Part shown: piece by piece, positions 1-6,357 of the stretch | How positions within the stretch are numbered: position 1 is the stretch's first letter | Layout of the letters: every line of letters starts with the position of its first letter | Assembly: GCA_902490005.1 (NCBI GenBank) | Contig: CABUCM010000065.1 | Span: 1-8,953 of the forward strand | DNA length: 8,953 bases | DNA from: an uncultured Ruminiclostridium sp. | GTDB taxonomy: Bacteria; Bacillota; Clostridia; Oscillospirales; Acutalibacteraceae | Reading direction: 5' to 3' | Program-made: the position numbers and the translations under genes | The notes under the pieces: model-generated | The model's input: only the letters and a program-made list of their open reading frames with translations | Databases searched by the model: none | Told to the model about the DNA's origin: nothing

Positions 1-73
1 AGCAGCAGGTTTTCCAAAAGCAAGCCCAGCGGGGCCCTTTCCCGCGGTCCTTTTCGTTTCTCTGTTTTTGAGG

Positions 74-1561
74 TTAATCCTCCACCCAGTCCTTGGCTCT
101 GGAAACCGCCTTTTTCCAGCCCTTTAGCAGGGTTTCCCGGCGGCTCTCTTCCATGTTGGGAGAATAAACCTTGTCGATGGCCCAAAGCGCCTTGATCTGC
201 TCCAGGCTGTCCCAGGCCCCCGTGGCAAGGCCCGCCAGATACGCGGCGCCTAAGGCGGTGGTTTCCCGGATCATGGGCCGGCGGAGGTGCCGGTTCATAA
301 TATCAGACTGGAACTGCATCAAAAAGTCGCTTCGGCTGGCGCCGCCATCCACCCGCAGCTCCTGAATCTGAAGGCCGGTGTCGGCGATCATGGCGTCCAG
401 CACATCCTTGGTCTGATAGGCGATGGCCTCCTGGGCGGCCCGGATAATGTGGTTCCGGTTGGCGCCCCGGGTCAGGCCCACGATGGTCCCCCGGGCATAC
501 ATATCCCAGTAAGGCGCCCCCAGGCCGGTGAAAGCCGGCACGATATAAACCCCCGCGGTGTCGTCCACCTTGGCGGCGAAATAGTCGGCGTCCCGCGCCT
601 CGTCAAACAACCGCAGCTCATCCCGAAGCCATTGGAGCACGGCGCCGCCTACGAACACGCTGCCCTCCAGCACATAGTGCAGGTCGCCCGGCAGGCTGGC
701 GGCAAGGGTGGTCAGCAGCCCGTTTTGGGAGATACAGGGCTCGGCGCCGGTGTTCATCAGTAAAAAACAGCCGGTGCCGTATGTATTCTTCGCCATGCCC
801 TTGTCAAAGCAGGTCTGGCCGAACAACGCGGCCTGCTGGTCCCCGGCGATACCGGCGATGGGAACCTCCACGCCGCTGATGTTATAGGTGCCGTAAACCT
901 CGCTGCTGGAGCAAACCTTAGGCAGCATGGCTTTGGGGATTTGCAGCTTTTCCAGGATTTTTTCATCCCAGCACAGCTTGCGGATATCAAACAGCATGGT
1001 CCGGGAGGCGTTGGTGTAATCGGTTACGTGGGCCTTGCCGCCGGTCATGTTCCAGATCAGCCAGGTGTCCACGGTGCCGAACAGCAGCTCCCCGCGCTGG
1101 GCCCGCTCTCTGGCGCCGTCTACGTGGTCCAAAATCCATTTGATTTTGGTGCCGCTGAAATAAGCGTCGATGAGCAGGCCGGTTTTTTCCCGGATATAGG
1201 GTCCCATGCCGTCGGCTTTCAGCCTTTCACATTCCTCGGCGGTGCGCCGGCACTGCCAGACAATGGCGTTGTAAATGGGCCGGCCGGTGTTTTTATCCCA
1301 GACAATGGTGGTTTCCCGCTGGTTGGTGATGCCGATGCCGTAAATATCCTCGGGAGAAACCCCGCCTTTCAGCAAAGCTTCTGTCAAGACAGAAATCTGG
1401 CTGGCATAGATGTCCATGGGGTCGTGCTCCACATAGCCCGCCTGGGGATAATGCTGGGGAAATTCCTGCTGCGCCATGGAAATGATGTTTTGGCTGCGGT
1501 CAAAGATGATCGCCCGGGAACTGGTGGTCCCCTGGTCCAGTGAAACCAGGTATTGTTTCAT
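74..1561 (-). CDS. glpK: Glycerol kinase (FGGY family)
   Basis: Phosphorylates glycerol with ATP to sn-glycerol 3-phosphate in the cytoplasm, the entry step of glycerol use. The 495-aa protein has the family's normal full length. Visible motifs are the N-terminal phosphate loop DQGTTSSRA (residues 9-17), the substrate segment NQRET (80-84), the GDQQAALFG segment with the expected catalytic Asp241, GLGAPYWD (346-353), and the C-terminal block DGGASRSDFLMQFQSD (405-420) followed by ETTALGAAYLAG. The ATG start is supported by an AGGGAGG ribosome site (1570-1576) eight bases upstream. The gene stands alone: no glpF, glpD or antiterminator gene is next to it, and it is divergent from a ROK regulator. 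The loop before the catalytic Asp (YNISGVEVPIAG, 226-237) has no His where HPr-activated Firmicutes enzymes have one. No convincing terminator lies in bases 1-73. Confidence 0.97.
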   Translation of the reverse strand: MKQYLVSLDQGTTSSRAIIFDRSQNIISMAQQEFPQHYPQAGYVEHDPMDIYASQISVLTEALLKGGVSPEDIYGIGITNQRETTIVWDKNTGRPIYNAIVWQCRRTAEECERLKADGMGPYIREKTGLLIDAYFSGTKIKWILDHVDGARERAQRGELLFGTVDTWLIWNMTGGKAHVTDYTNASRTMLFDIRKLCWDEKILEKLQIPKAMLPKVCSSSEVYGTYNISGVEVPIAGIAGDQQAALFGQTCFDKGMAKNTYGTGCFLLMNTGAEPCISQNGLLTTLAASLPGDLHYVLEGSVFVGGAVLQWLRDELRLFDEARDADYFAAKVDDTAGVYIVPAFTGLGAPYWDMYARGTIVGLTRGANRNHIIRAAQEAIAYQTKDVLDAMIADTGLQIQELRVDGGASRSDFLMQFQSDIMNRHLRRPMIRETTALGAAYLAGLATGAWDSLEQIKALWAIDKVYSPNMEESRRETLLKGWKKAVSRAKDWVED

Positions 1562-1618
1562 CGCGGTAACCTCCCTAAGATAAGTAAGTTCTCATAATTT
1601 TTAACAATCAATGATATT

Positions 1619-1646
1619 ATTATAGCTTTTTTTTAAAAGGACACAA
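1619..1646 (-). promoter_or_regulatory. Predicted glpK promoter
   Basis: On the minus strand, TTGTGT (1641-1646) lies 16 bp from a perfect TATAAT (1619-1624). The start of transcription would fall near 1612, giving a leader of about 50 nt before the glpK ATG. The -10 is consensus; the -35 matches TTGACA only partly. Confidence 0.6.
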
Positions 1647-1656
1647 GGGTTATTTT

Positions 1657-1698
1657 AAAATTTGTTACTTCCTTTTTGAAGCTTTTATTACAAATTTT
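1657..1698. promoter_or_regulatory. Inverted repeat between divergent glpK and ROK promoters, candidate operator
   Basis: AAAATTTGT (1657-1665) and its exact reverse complement ACAAATTTT (1690-1698) form a 9-bp inverted repeat with a 24-bp gap. The half-site centres are 33 bp apart, about three helical turns. The repeat lies upstream of both predicted -35 elements (glpK 1641-1646, ROK 1719-1724), so it is not in either leader RNA. An overlapping direct repeat AATTTTCG follows at 1693-1700 and 1703-1710. ROK regulators of the NagC/Mlc type bind AT-rich sites, so a binding site for the divergently encoded regulator is possible. In AT-rich DNA, chance is also possible. Confidence 0.35.
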
Positions 1699-1718
1699 CG
1701 GTAATTTTCGTGGTTTTA

Positions 1719-1746
1719 TTGAAATTATTTTCTTTTGTGATAGTAT
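1719..1746 (+). promoter_or_regulatory. Predicted promoter of the ROK regulator unit
   Basis: TTGAAA (1719-1724), a 16-bp spacer, then TAGTAT (1741-1746) in AT-rich DNA. The -35 is good and the -10 is moderate (4 of 6). Transcription from here would begin near 1753. That excludes the upstream GTG at 1710 as a start and favours the ATG at 1818. Confidence 0.45.
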
Positions 1747-1817
1747 TAATAATAGAATGCAGGGTAGCTTTTTGCTTTTTCTTTACCCTAATTTTGATAG
1801 AGAAATGTTGTGATACC

Positions 1818-3047
1818 ATGAAAGCAACCGATTCCGGCCATAATATGGGGGATGTTAAGAAAATAAACCGCGGGTTGATCTTATATTTGATTTATAAAAA
1901 TAAGGGCTTGTCCAGAAAAACGCTGTCGGCGAAGACCGGTTTGACGCCGGCGGCGATCACGCTGATTATCGGCGATATGATCCGCGAGGGGCTGCTGGTT
2001 GAAACCGACGCGGTTCATAATGGGAACACCTTGGGCCGCAAGGAAGTCATTTTAAATATTAATCTGAGGGCCTATGTGGCGCTTGGAATCCATTTAGAGC
2101 CGCACCGGGCGAAGGTTCGATGCTGCGATCTTTCTGACCGGGAAATCTTTCAGGCGGAGATTCTGAACCGGGAGCGAGAGAAATCTTTTTCTTGTTTTTT
2201 AGAAGCTGTGGCGGCGGAAATTTCCGGCCTGCTGGAGGAACACAGGATAAAGGCCAAATATTGCCTGATCGGGGCGGGGGTTGCGCTGCCGGTTAACGAG
2301 TACGAAAAGGGCCGCGGCGAAAAGGATCCGGAATATGGGAAAAAGAAGTTCCTTGTGCAGGAGATCCTTTCTCAAAGGCTGGGCATTGACGTTTGGCCGG
2401 ACAGCCTGGCCTGCACCATGGTTTCCGCGGATATTTTCCTTTCCCAGGACCCTATCGGGCAGAATATCCTGTTTGTCAAATACGGCCCGGAGGTGGACGC
2501 CAGCTATCTTTCCCTGGCCCATTATCCGCAGCAATACCGGTCGGTGCCCATTTCCCTGAACCACACGCTGGTGGATCCCCAGGGAAAGGAATGCGGCTGC
2601 GGCGGGAAGGGCTGCCTTCACACGGTGGCGGGCTTCCAGGAGCTGGCGGAGGAAATCAGGGGGATCTATTCTGAGGAAAAGACCCCGAAGCTTTTCAAGC
2701 TGACCCGGGGCGACAAGAATCAGGTCGTGGGAAGCCGCGTGGCGGAATTTTATCAATGCGCTGACCAGGCGGTTAGGGCGGTCGTTGAAAAGGGCGCGTT
2801 CTATTTGGCGATGGTGTTGAAGAACTGCCTAAATATGCTTCATCTTTCCTCCGTAGTGGTGTATGGGGAGCTGTTCTTTGATTCTCAGTATTGGAATTAT
2901 TTTTGCGGCCTGTTGGATACGCTTCACTGCAGGGGGCAGGTCCGCCTAAGCCATTTCCGGCGGGACATCGAAACGGAGGGCCCCGCCTTCTCCATGGTGG
3001 GGAGGTTCTTTGCCAACGGCGGCCTTCTGGATGGAAAAAGGAAGTAA
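1818..3047 (+). CDS. ROK-family transcriptional regulator (NagC/XylR-like)
   Basis: A DNA-binding regulator with a sugar-kinase-like sensing domain, 409 aa from the chosen ATG. Residues about 15-62 form a winged helix-turn-helix (INRGLILYLIYKNKGLSRKT, then TGLTPAAITLIIGDMIREG), with LGRK at the usual wing position. The C-terminal ROK domain keeps the zinc site: His249 and the CGCGGKGC cluster with Cys259, Cys261 and Cys266. The ATP-binding DxGxT motif is gone (ALGIHLEPHRAKV, 88-100) and so is the glycine-rich GTGxG segment, so it is unlikely to be a kinase. The reading frame stays open upstream to a GTG at 1710, but that stretch is AT-rich, encodes a run of hydrophobic residues and overlaps the predicted promoter. 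No strong ribosome site precedes 1818; the in-frame ATG at 1845 is an alternative. It is divergent from glpK and 16 bp upstream of the TudS-like gene. The ligand is unknown. Confidence 0.88.
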   Translation: MKATDSGHNMGDVKKINRGLILYLIYKNKGLSRKTLSAKTGLTPAAITLIIGDMIREGLLVETDAVHNGNTLGRKEVILNINLRAYVALGIHLEPHRAKVRCCDLSDREIFQAEILNREREKSFSCFLEAVAAEISGLLEEHRIKAKYCLIGAGVALPVNEYEKGRGEKDPEYGKKKFLVQEILSQRLGIDVWPDSLACTMVSADIFLSQDPIGQNILFVKYGPEVDASYLSLAHYPQQYRSVPISLNHTLVDPQGKECGCGGKGCLHTVAGFQELAEEIRGIYSEEKTPKLFKLTRGDKNQVVGSRVAEFYQCADQAVRAVVEKGAFYLAMVLKNCLNMLHLSSVVVYGELFFDSQYWNYFCGLLDTLHCRGQVRLSHFRRDIETEGPAFSMVGRFFANGGLLDGKRK

Positions 3048-3063
3048 GAAAGCGGGATATGGG

Positions 3064-3519
3064 ATGGAAAAGCTACTGGTAAGCGGCTGCTTATTGGGAA
3101 TTGCCTGCCGCTATGACGGCAGGGCAAACCGGAACGAGGCCGTGTGCGCCTTAAAGGAGAGCTGGGATGTAATTCCCGTGTGCCCGGAGGCCCTGGGGGG
3201 CATGAAAGCGCCCAGGGAGCCGGCGGAGCAACGAATCATAGACGGCAGCCGGCGGGTTGTTTCAAGAGATGGAAAAGATGTGACGGAATTTTTTGAAAAA
3301 GGGGCTCAACGGGTGCTTGAGCTGGCCCGGGAAAATCAGTGCCGGTTCGCGGTTTTAAAGGAAAACAGCCCTTCCTGCGGGTGCGGATGTATTTACGACG
3401 GCACCTTTACCGGGCGGAAAATTCCCGGAGTTGGTGTGACGGCTGGCTTGCTGCAGGACCACGGGATCACCGTGGCGGGAGAGAACAGCCTGGAAAAGCT
3501 GACGGAAAAAAGTAAATAA
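3064..3519 (+). CDS. DUF523 / TudS-like [4Fe-4S] protein
   Basis: A 151-aa cytoplasmic protein of the DUF523 family, whose characterised member TudS removes sulfur from 2-thiouracil using a [4Fe-4S] cluster held by three cysteines. The matching motifs are SGCLLGIACRYDG (residues 7-19, Cys9), VCPEALGG (39-46, Cys40) and LKENSPSCG (98-106, Cys105), followed by IYDGTFTG and PGVGVTAGLL. Cys9, Cys40 and Cys105 are the likely cluster ligands. Two more cysteines (107, 109) directly follow the third. The frame could start earlier (3010 or 3031), but family N-termini begin just before the first motif, so 3064 is preferred. Its ribosome site is weak, and the gene begins 16 bp after the regulator stop, so shared transcription and perhaps coupled translation are likely. 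Family assignment is firm. The true substrate is unknown, because thiouracil activity has been shown only for some relatives. Confidence 0.88.
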   Translation: MEKLLVSGCLLGIACRYDGRANRNEAVCALKESWDVIPVCPEALGGMKAPREPAEQRIIDGSRRVVSRDGKDVTEFFEKGAQRVLELARENQCRFAVLKENSPSCGCGCIYDGTFTGRKIPGVGVTAGLLQDHGITVAGENSLEKLTEKSK

Positions 3520-3561
3520 TCAGTAAACTTCCCCGGCAAAAACAGGATTTTAAGGAAAATG

Positions 3562-3570
3562 TGCTATAAT
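3562..3570 (+). promoter_or_regulatory. Extended -10 promoter of the flippase gene
   Basis: TGCTATAAT at 3562-3570 is a perfect extended -10 (TGn plus TATAAT). No good -35 is found 16-18 bp upstream, as is usual for extended -10 promoters. Transcription would start near 3577, downstream of the in-frame ATG at 3559, which supports the later start at 3622. No terminator is visible between 3520 and this site, so readthrough from the TudS-like gene is also possible. Confidence 0.55.
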
Positions 3571-3621
3571 AACAGCAAAGTATTATTTTCCTTTGATTGT
3601 CCGGGCGGAAGGAGGGGCTTC

Positions 3622-5049
3622 ATGAGCAGCACTCAGAAGTTCTTTAAATCCTCTATGGTTTACTTTATGGGAAATGTTCTTACCAAGATCATTTCCTTTT
3701 TTCTATTGCCCTTATATACCACCAGGATCAGCACGGAGGAATACGGCTATTTCAATACCTCCACCAATTACCTGGATATCCTGGTGGCCATCCTCTGCAT
3801 GGAAATTTGGTCCGTCATCATGCGGTTTATGTTCGATTATGATAACCGGCGGGGCAAGGAAAAGGCCATCACCAACGGGCTGGCGATTTTTTGCGTTTCC
3901 CTGCTGGGGTATTGCGTGGTTTTCGCCGTTTTGGCCCTAGCCCTGGATTTGCAATATCTGCACCTGATCTTTATCATGGGCCTTTGCAGCATGATTCAGG
4001 CCATTTATACCTATACCACCAGGGGCCTGGGCTTTAACGCGGTGTTCGCGGTTTCCGGCATTGTGGGCAGCCTGGTGAATTCCCTGACCAATGTGGTGAT
4101 GATCCTGGGCTTTTCCATGACGGTCAAGTCCCTGTATCTGGCGGCCATCGCCGGTTACGTGGTGCAGATCCTCATGCTGGAAAGAAAGGTCCATTTGCTC
4201 AGGGCGGTACACCCGAAGCTGGTCCAGCGGAAATTGTTAAAGCGGATGCTCCGGTTTTCCCTGCCGTTAGCCGCCAACGCGGTGTGCGCCTGCTTTTTGA
4301 CGAACTATAACAGCATTATGGTCACCAACCTGCTGGGGCTCAGCGAAAACGGCGTTTTCAGCGCCGCGGGCAAGTTCGCGGTGGCCCTGACCCTGGTGTC
4401 AAGCTGTTTTTCCATGGCGTGGCAGGAGCTGTTTTTCTCCAAGGGAGGCCAGGAGGACAAGGGCGCTTTTTATACCCGGGCCATGTCCTATTATTACCGG
4501 TTTCTGACTATGACCCTGGCCCTGCTGCTGCCGGTGGTCAACGTGGTGTTTTCCTTTTTTATCGGCCCGGAATACGCCGGGGCTTTTGCGATCGTACCCC
4601 TGTACCTGATTTCCACCGGCGCCAGTATTTATTCCGGGTTCCTGGGGTATATTTTCAGTTCGGACAAGCGCACCAACGTGGTGATGGCGTCCACCCTAGC
4701 CGCGGCGGCGGTAAACGTGGCCAGCCTGCATCTGACGGTAAGCTGGATCGGGGTTCAGGCCGCCAGCCTGGCCCTGCTGCTGGGCTTTGCCGTCTGTATC
4801 GCGGTCCGGCAGGCGGTTCTGAAAAGGGAGACCGGCGCTAAATTCCCTCTGGGGTTTTTCCTGTTTTCCATCGTCCTGCTGGGGGCCTCCGGCTACCTGT
4901 ATTTTACCTTTGGAAAACTGGTGAATTTTTGTTACGGCGTTGGGGTTTTTATCCTTTTTTGTTTTCTGTTCCGGGATTTGCTCAAAAACCTGCTGGAAAG
5001 CGGAAAAGCCTTTTTCCGCCGCCGCAGAAAAAAGCATCCCGCCTCATAA
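3622..5049 (+). CDS. Polysaccharide flippase-type membrane protein (MOP superfamily, Wzx-like)
   Basis: A 475-aa integral membrane protein. Proteins of this type flip lipid-linked sugar units across the cytoplasmic membrane for capsule, exopolysaccharide or wall polymer assembly. The N-terminus (KSSMVYFMGNVLTKIISFFL, residues 9-28, then LPLYTTRISTEEYGYFN) is typical of the family. There are about 12-14 hydrophobic segments. A second half-domain begins around residue 205 (LLKRMLRFSLPLAANAV), mirroring the first. The C-terminal tail is strongly basic (FRRRRKK, 465-471) and should face the cytoplasm. The ATG at 3622 is chosen because GGAAGGAGG lies just upstream; the longer frame from 3559 would start upstream of the predicted transcript. 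No glycosyltransferase or polymerase genes are nearby, so the exported sugar cannot be named. Its last codons form half of a terminator stem. Confidence 0.88.
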   Translation: MSSTQKFFKSSMVYFMGNVLTKIISFFLLPLYTTRISTEEYGYFNTSTNYLDILVAILCMEIWSVIMRFMFDYDNRRGKEKAITNGLAIFCVSLLGYCVVFAVLALALDLQYLHLIFIMGLCSMIQAIYTYTTRGLGFNAVFAVSGIVGSLVNSLTNVVMILGFSMTVKSLYLAAIAGYVVQILMLERKVHLLRAVHPKLVQRKLLKRMLRFSLPLAANAVCACFLTNYNSIMVTNLLGLSENGVFSAAGKFAVALTLVSSCFSMAWQELFFSKGGQEDKGAFYTRAMSYYYRFLTMTLALLLPVVNVVFSFFIGPEYAGAFAIVPLYLISTGASIYSGFLGYIFSSDKRTNVVMASTLAAAAVNVASLHLTVSWIGVQAASLALLLGFAVCIAVRQAVLKRETGAKFPLGFFLFSIVLLGASGYLYFTFGKLVNFCYGVGVFILFCFLFRDLLKNLLESGKAFFRRRRKKHPAS

Positions 5050-5065
5050 GGGCGGGATGCTTTTT
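5029..5065. terminator. Bidirectional terminator shared by the flippase and LacI genes
   Basis: AAAAAGCATCCCGCC (5029-5043) pairs perfectly over 15 bp with 5051-5065 across a 7-nt loop (5044-5050). The stem has an A-tract on one side and a T-tract on the other, so it can end transcription in both directions. It sits at the junction of two convergent genes: the flippase stop codon TAA (5047-5049) is inside the loop, and the LacI stop is three bases past the stem. Confidence 0.9.
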
Positions 5066-5068
5066 GGA

Positions 5069-6064
5069 TTAAGCCGGTTTGCCGCACGGCGCGGTGCTTT
5101 CCTGAACCACCAGATTAGGCCGCAGCAAAAGGTTCTGTATGGGGATTTTGTTGCGGAGCCCCTCTAACATGTAAAAGGCGGCCTTACCCAGGGCAAAATT
5201 GTCCTGGCGGATTGTGGTCAGGGGGTAATTTCTGATCCGCGCCCTGGGGCAGTCGTCAAAGCCTAAAATACTGATTTCCTCGGGAACGCGGCGCCCAAGC
5301 TCCAGAAGCTGGGACATGACAGAGGTAGAAATACAATTTCCGGCGCATAAAACGGCGGTGGCTCCGTTTTCCAGAAGCTGTCCGATGGCGGGGCGAATAC
5401 TTCCCTCACCGCCGTAATAAACTAAAAGGGATCTGTCAAACTCCAGGCGGAAAGCGTCCAGGGCCGCGCGGTAGGCTGTCTCCCGGCGCCGGGTGATGCT
5501 GTATTCCCGGCCGCTGTTGAACATGGCGATCCTCCGGTGCCCTAACCGGTAGAGATGCTCCACCGCCATTAAAATACCTCTGCCGTGGTCGTTGCCTACG
5601 CTCCCCACCAACGGGTTGTCCACCTCGCCCTCAAACAGGACCGTGGGAAAGGCTGTATTAGTTAGAGGCTTTAAACAATCCGGCGAAAAATGGCGCCTGA
5701 TAAAAAACGCGCCCGCGAGGTCATGGCGGAGCATATAAGTATCCACTGGGTCTTGAGAGTCTAAAATCGAACGGTAAGAAGCGGTGGAAACCTGCCAGCC
5801 GTTTTGCGCCGCGGCTACCCGAAAGCCCATGGCCAGGTCATAGCCGAATCGGTCCTCGCGTTGGAACGATTCTTCCTCCGCGAAAATACACATTTTCCGC
5901 AGGCCGGATTTTTGGACCCTGCGGCTGGCGTACCCCATTTCCACCGCGGTATGAAGTATCATCGCCTTGGTGGTCTCGCTGATGTCGCTGGCGTCGTTAA
6001 GCCCTTTGGAAACCGTGCTTACCGCCACTCCAAGCCGTTGGGCGATATCTGTAATGGTTACCAC
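5069..6064 (-). CDS. LacI-family transcriptional regulator
   Basis: A 331-aa regulator, a normal length for the family. The N-terminal helix-turn-helix is canonical (ITDIAQRLGVAVSTVSKGLN, residues 4-23). A periplasmic-binding-protein-like sensing domain follows from about residue 57. Recognisable blocks include GNDHGRGILMAVEHLYRLGH, RRIAMFN, and ISILGFDDCPRARIRNYPLT near the C-terminus. The stretch after GY (44-45) reads ASRRVQKSGLRKMCIF and lacks the usual PNxxARxL hinge helix. Translation starts at a GTG (6062-6064), supported by AGGGAGG at 6071-6077 six bases upstream. It is divergent from the phosphorylase gene, so control of glycogen or maltodextrin breakdown is a reasonable guess. The effector and operator are unknown. 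Confidence 0.92.
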   Translation of the reverse strand: MVTITDIAQRLGVAVSTVSKGLNDASDISETTKAMILHTAVEMGYASRRVQKSGLRKMCIFAEEESFQREDRFGYDLAMGFRVAAAQNGWQVSTASYRSILDSQDPVDTYMLRHDLAGAFFIRRHFSPDCLKPLTNTAFPTVLFEGEVDNPLVGSVGNDHGRGILMAVEHLYRLGHRRIAMFNSGREYSITRRRETAYRAALDAFRLEFDRSLLVYYGGEGSIRPAIGQLLENGATAVLCAGNCISTSVMSQLLELGRRVPEEISILGFDDCPRARIRNYPLTTIRQDNFALGKAAFYMLEGLRNKIPIQNLLLRPNLVVQESTAPCGKPA

Positions 6065-6103
6065 GCCGCACCTCCCTGTTGGTTTTTTGTAGGGTTTAGT
6101 AAC

Positions 6104-6132
6104 AGTATAACCCGTAACCGGAAAATTGACAA
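6104..6132 (-). promoter_or_regulatory. Predicted promoter of the LacI-family gene
   Basis: On the minus strand, TTGTCA (6127-6132), a 17-bp spacer, and TATACT (6104-6109). Each hexamer matches the consensus at five of six positions. Two GTAAC words (plus strand, 6099-6103 and 6114-6118) flank the -10 and could be regulator contacts, though they are short. Confidence 0.65.
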
Positions 6133-6225
6133 GTGTCTATTAGAGGGGGCGGGCGAAGGTTTTCCAAAATAAGCGGATAGGAAGAAAATTCCCAAGGCAG
6201 GCGGCTTGCCGGAGATTGACATTTC

Positions 6226-6254
6226 TTGACAGGAAAATTATTAATTGGTAAAAT
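6226..6254 (+). promoter_or_regulatory. Near-consensus promoter of the phosphorylase gene
   Basis: TTGACA (6226-6231), exactly 17 bp, then TAAAAT (6249-6254), preceded by TGG to give an extended -10. A second TTGACA lies 10 bp upstream at 6216-6221. Transcription would start near 6261, leaving a leader of about 97 nt before the ATG at 6358. The long open frame upstream of that ATG overlaps this promoter and so is not coding. Confidence 0.75.
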
Positions 6255-6278
6255 GTTCCTGAAAATGCAGGCGTTTTT

Positions 6279-6293
6279 CTGGAAAGATTCCGG
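6279..6293. promoter_or_regulatory. Small inverted repeat in the phosphorylase leader, possible operator
   Basis: CTGGAAAGATTCCGG has CTGGAA and TTCCGG arms around AGA. The inner four pairs are perfect, followed by one G-T mismatch and a closing pair. It lies about 20-30 bases after the predicted transcription start, a position where a bound repressor could block transcription. It lacks the central CG common in LacI-family operators and does not fit a CcpA cre site. Confidence 0.25.
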
Positions 6294-6357
6294 TGTTTTG
6301 CGTTACAATAAACATAAAGGTGGTTTGACAACCAGCCAAATGGAAAAGAGGAGAAAA

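Noticed and set aside
29..45. GC hairpin (GCGGG/CCCGC) downstream of glpK as its terminator
   Set aside because: The stem is only five pairs, the loop is seven, and no clean T-run follows on the minus strand. It is too weak to call.
287..763. Long plus-strand open frames opposite glpK (also 941-1543) and minus-strand frames opposite the phosphorylase
   Set aside because: They mirror codon periodicity of the real genes, have no ribosome sites, and give no recognisable protein.
1710..1817. N-terminal extension of the ROK regulator from a GTG at 1710, which would add a hydrophobic segment
   Set aside because: It overlaps the predicted promoter, lies in AT-rich spacer DNA with no ribosome site, and adds residues not expected before the DNA-binding domain.
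6157..6169. 13-base word AGGTTTTCCAAAA also present at 7-19
   Set aside because: The match does not extend, and one such match is near chance expectation; there is no shared context.
6268..6279. 12-base word CAGGCGTTTTTC shared with the hairpin at 8886-8897
   Set aside because: A couple of shared 12-mers are expected by chance in a window this size, and the surrounding sequence does not align further.
6226..6357. N-terminal extension of the phosphorylase by 44 residues
   Set aside because: The stretch begins inside the -35 box of a near-consensus promoter, and the ATG at 6358 has a clear ribosome site and gives the expected family N-terminus.
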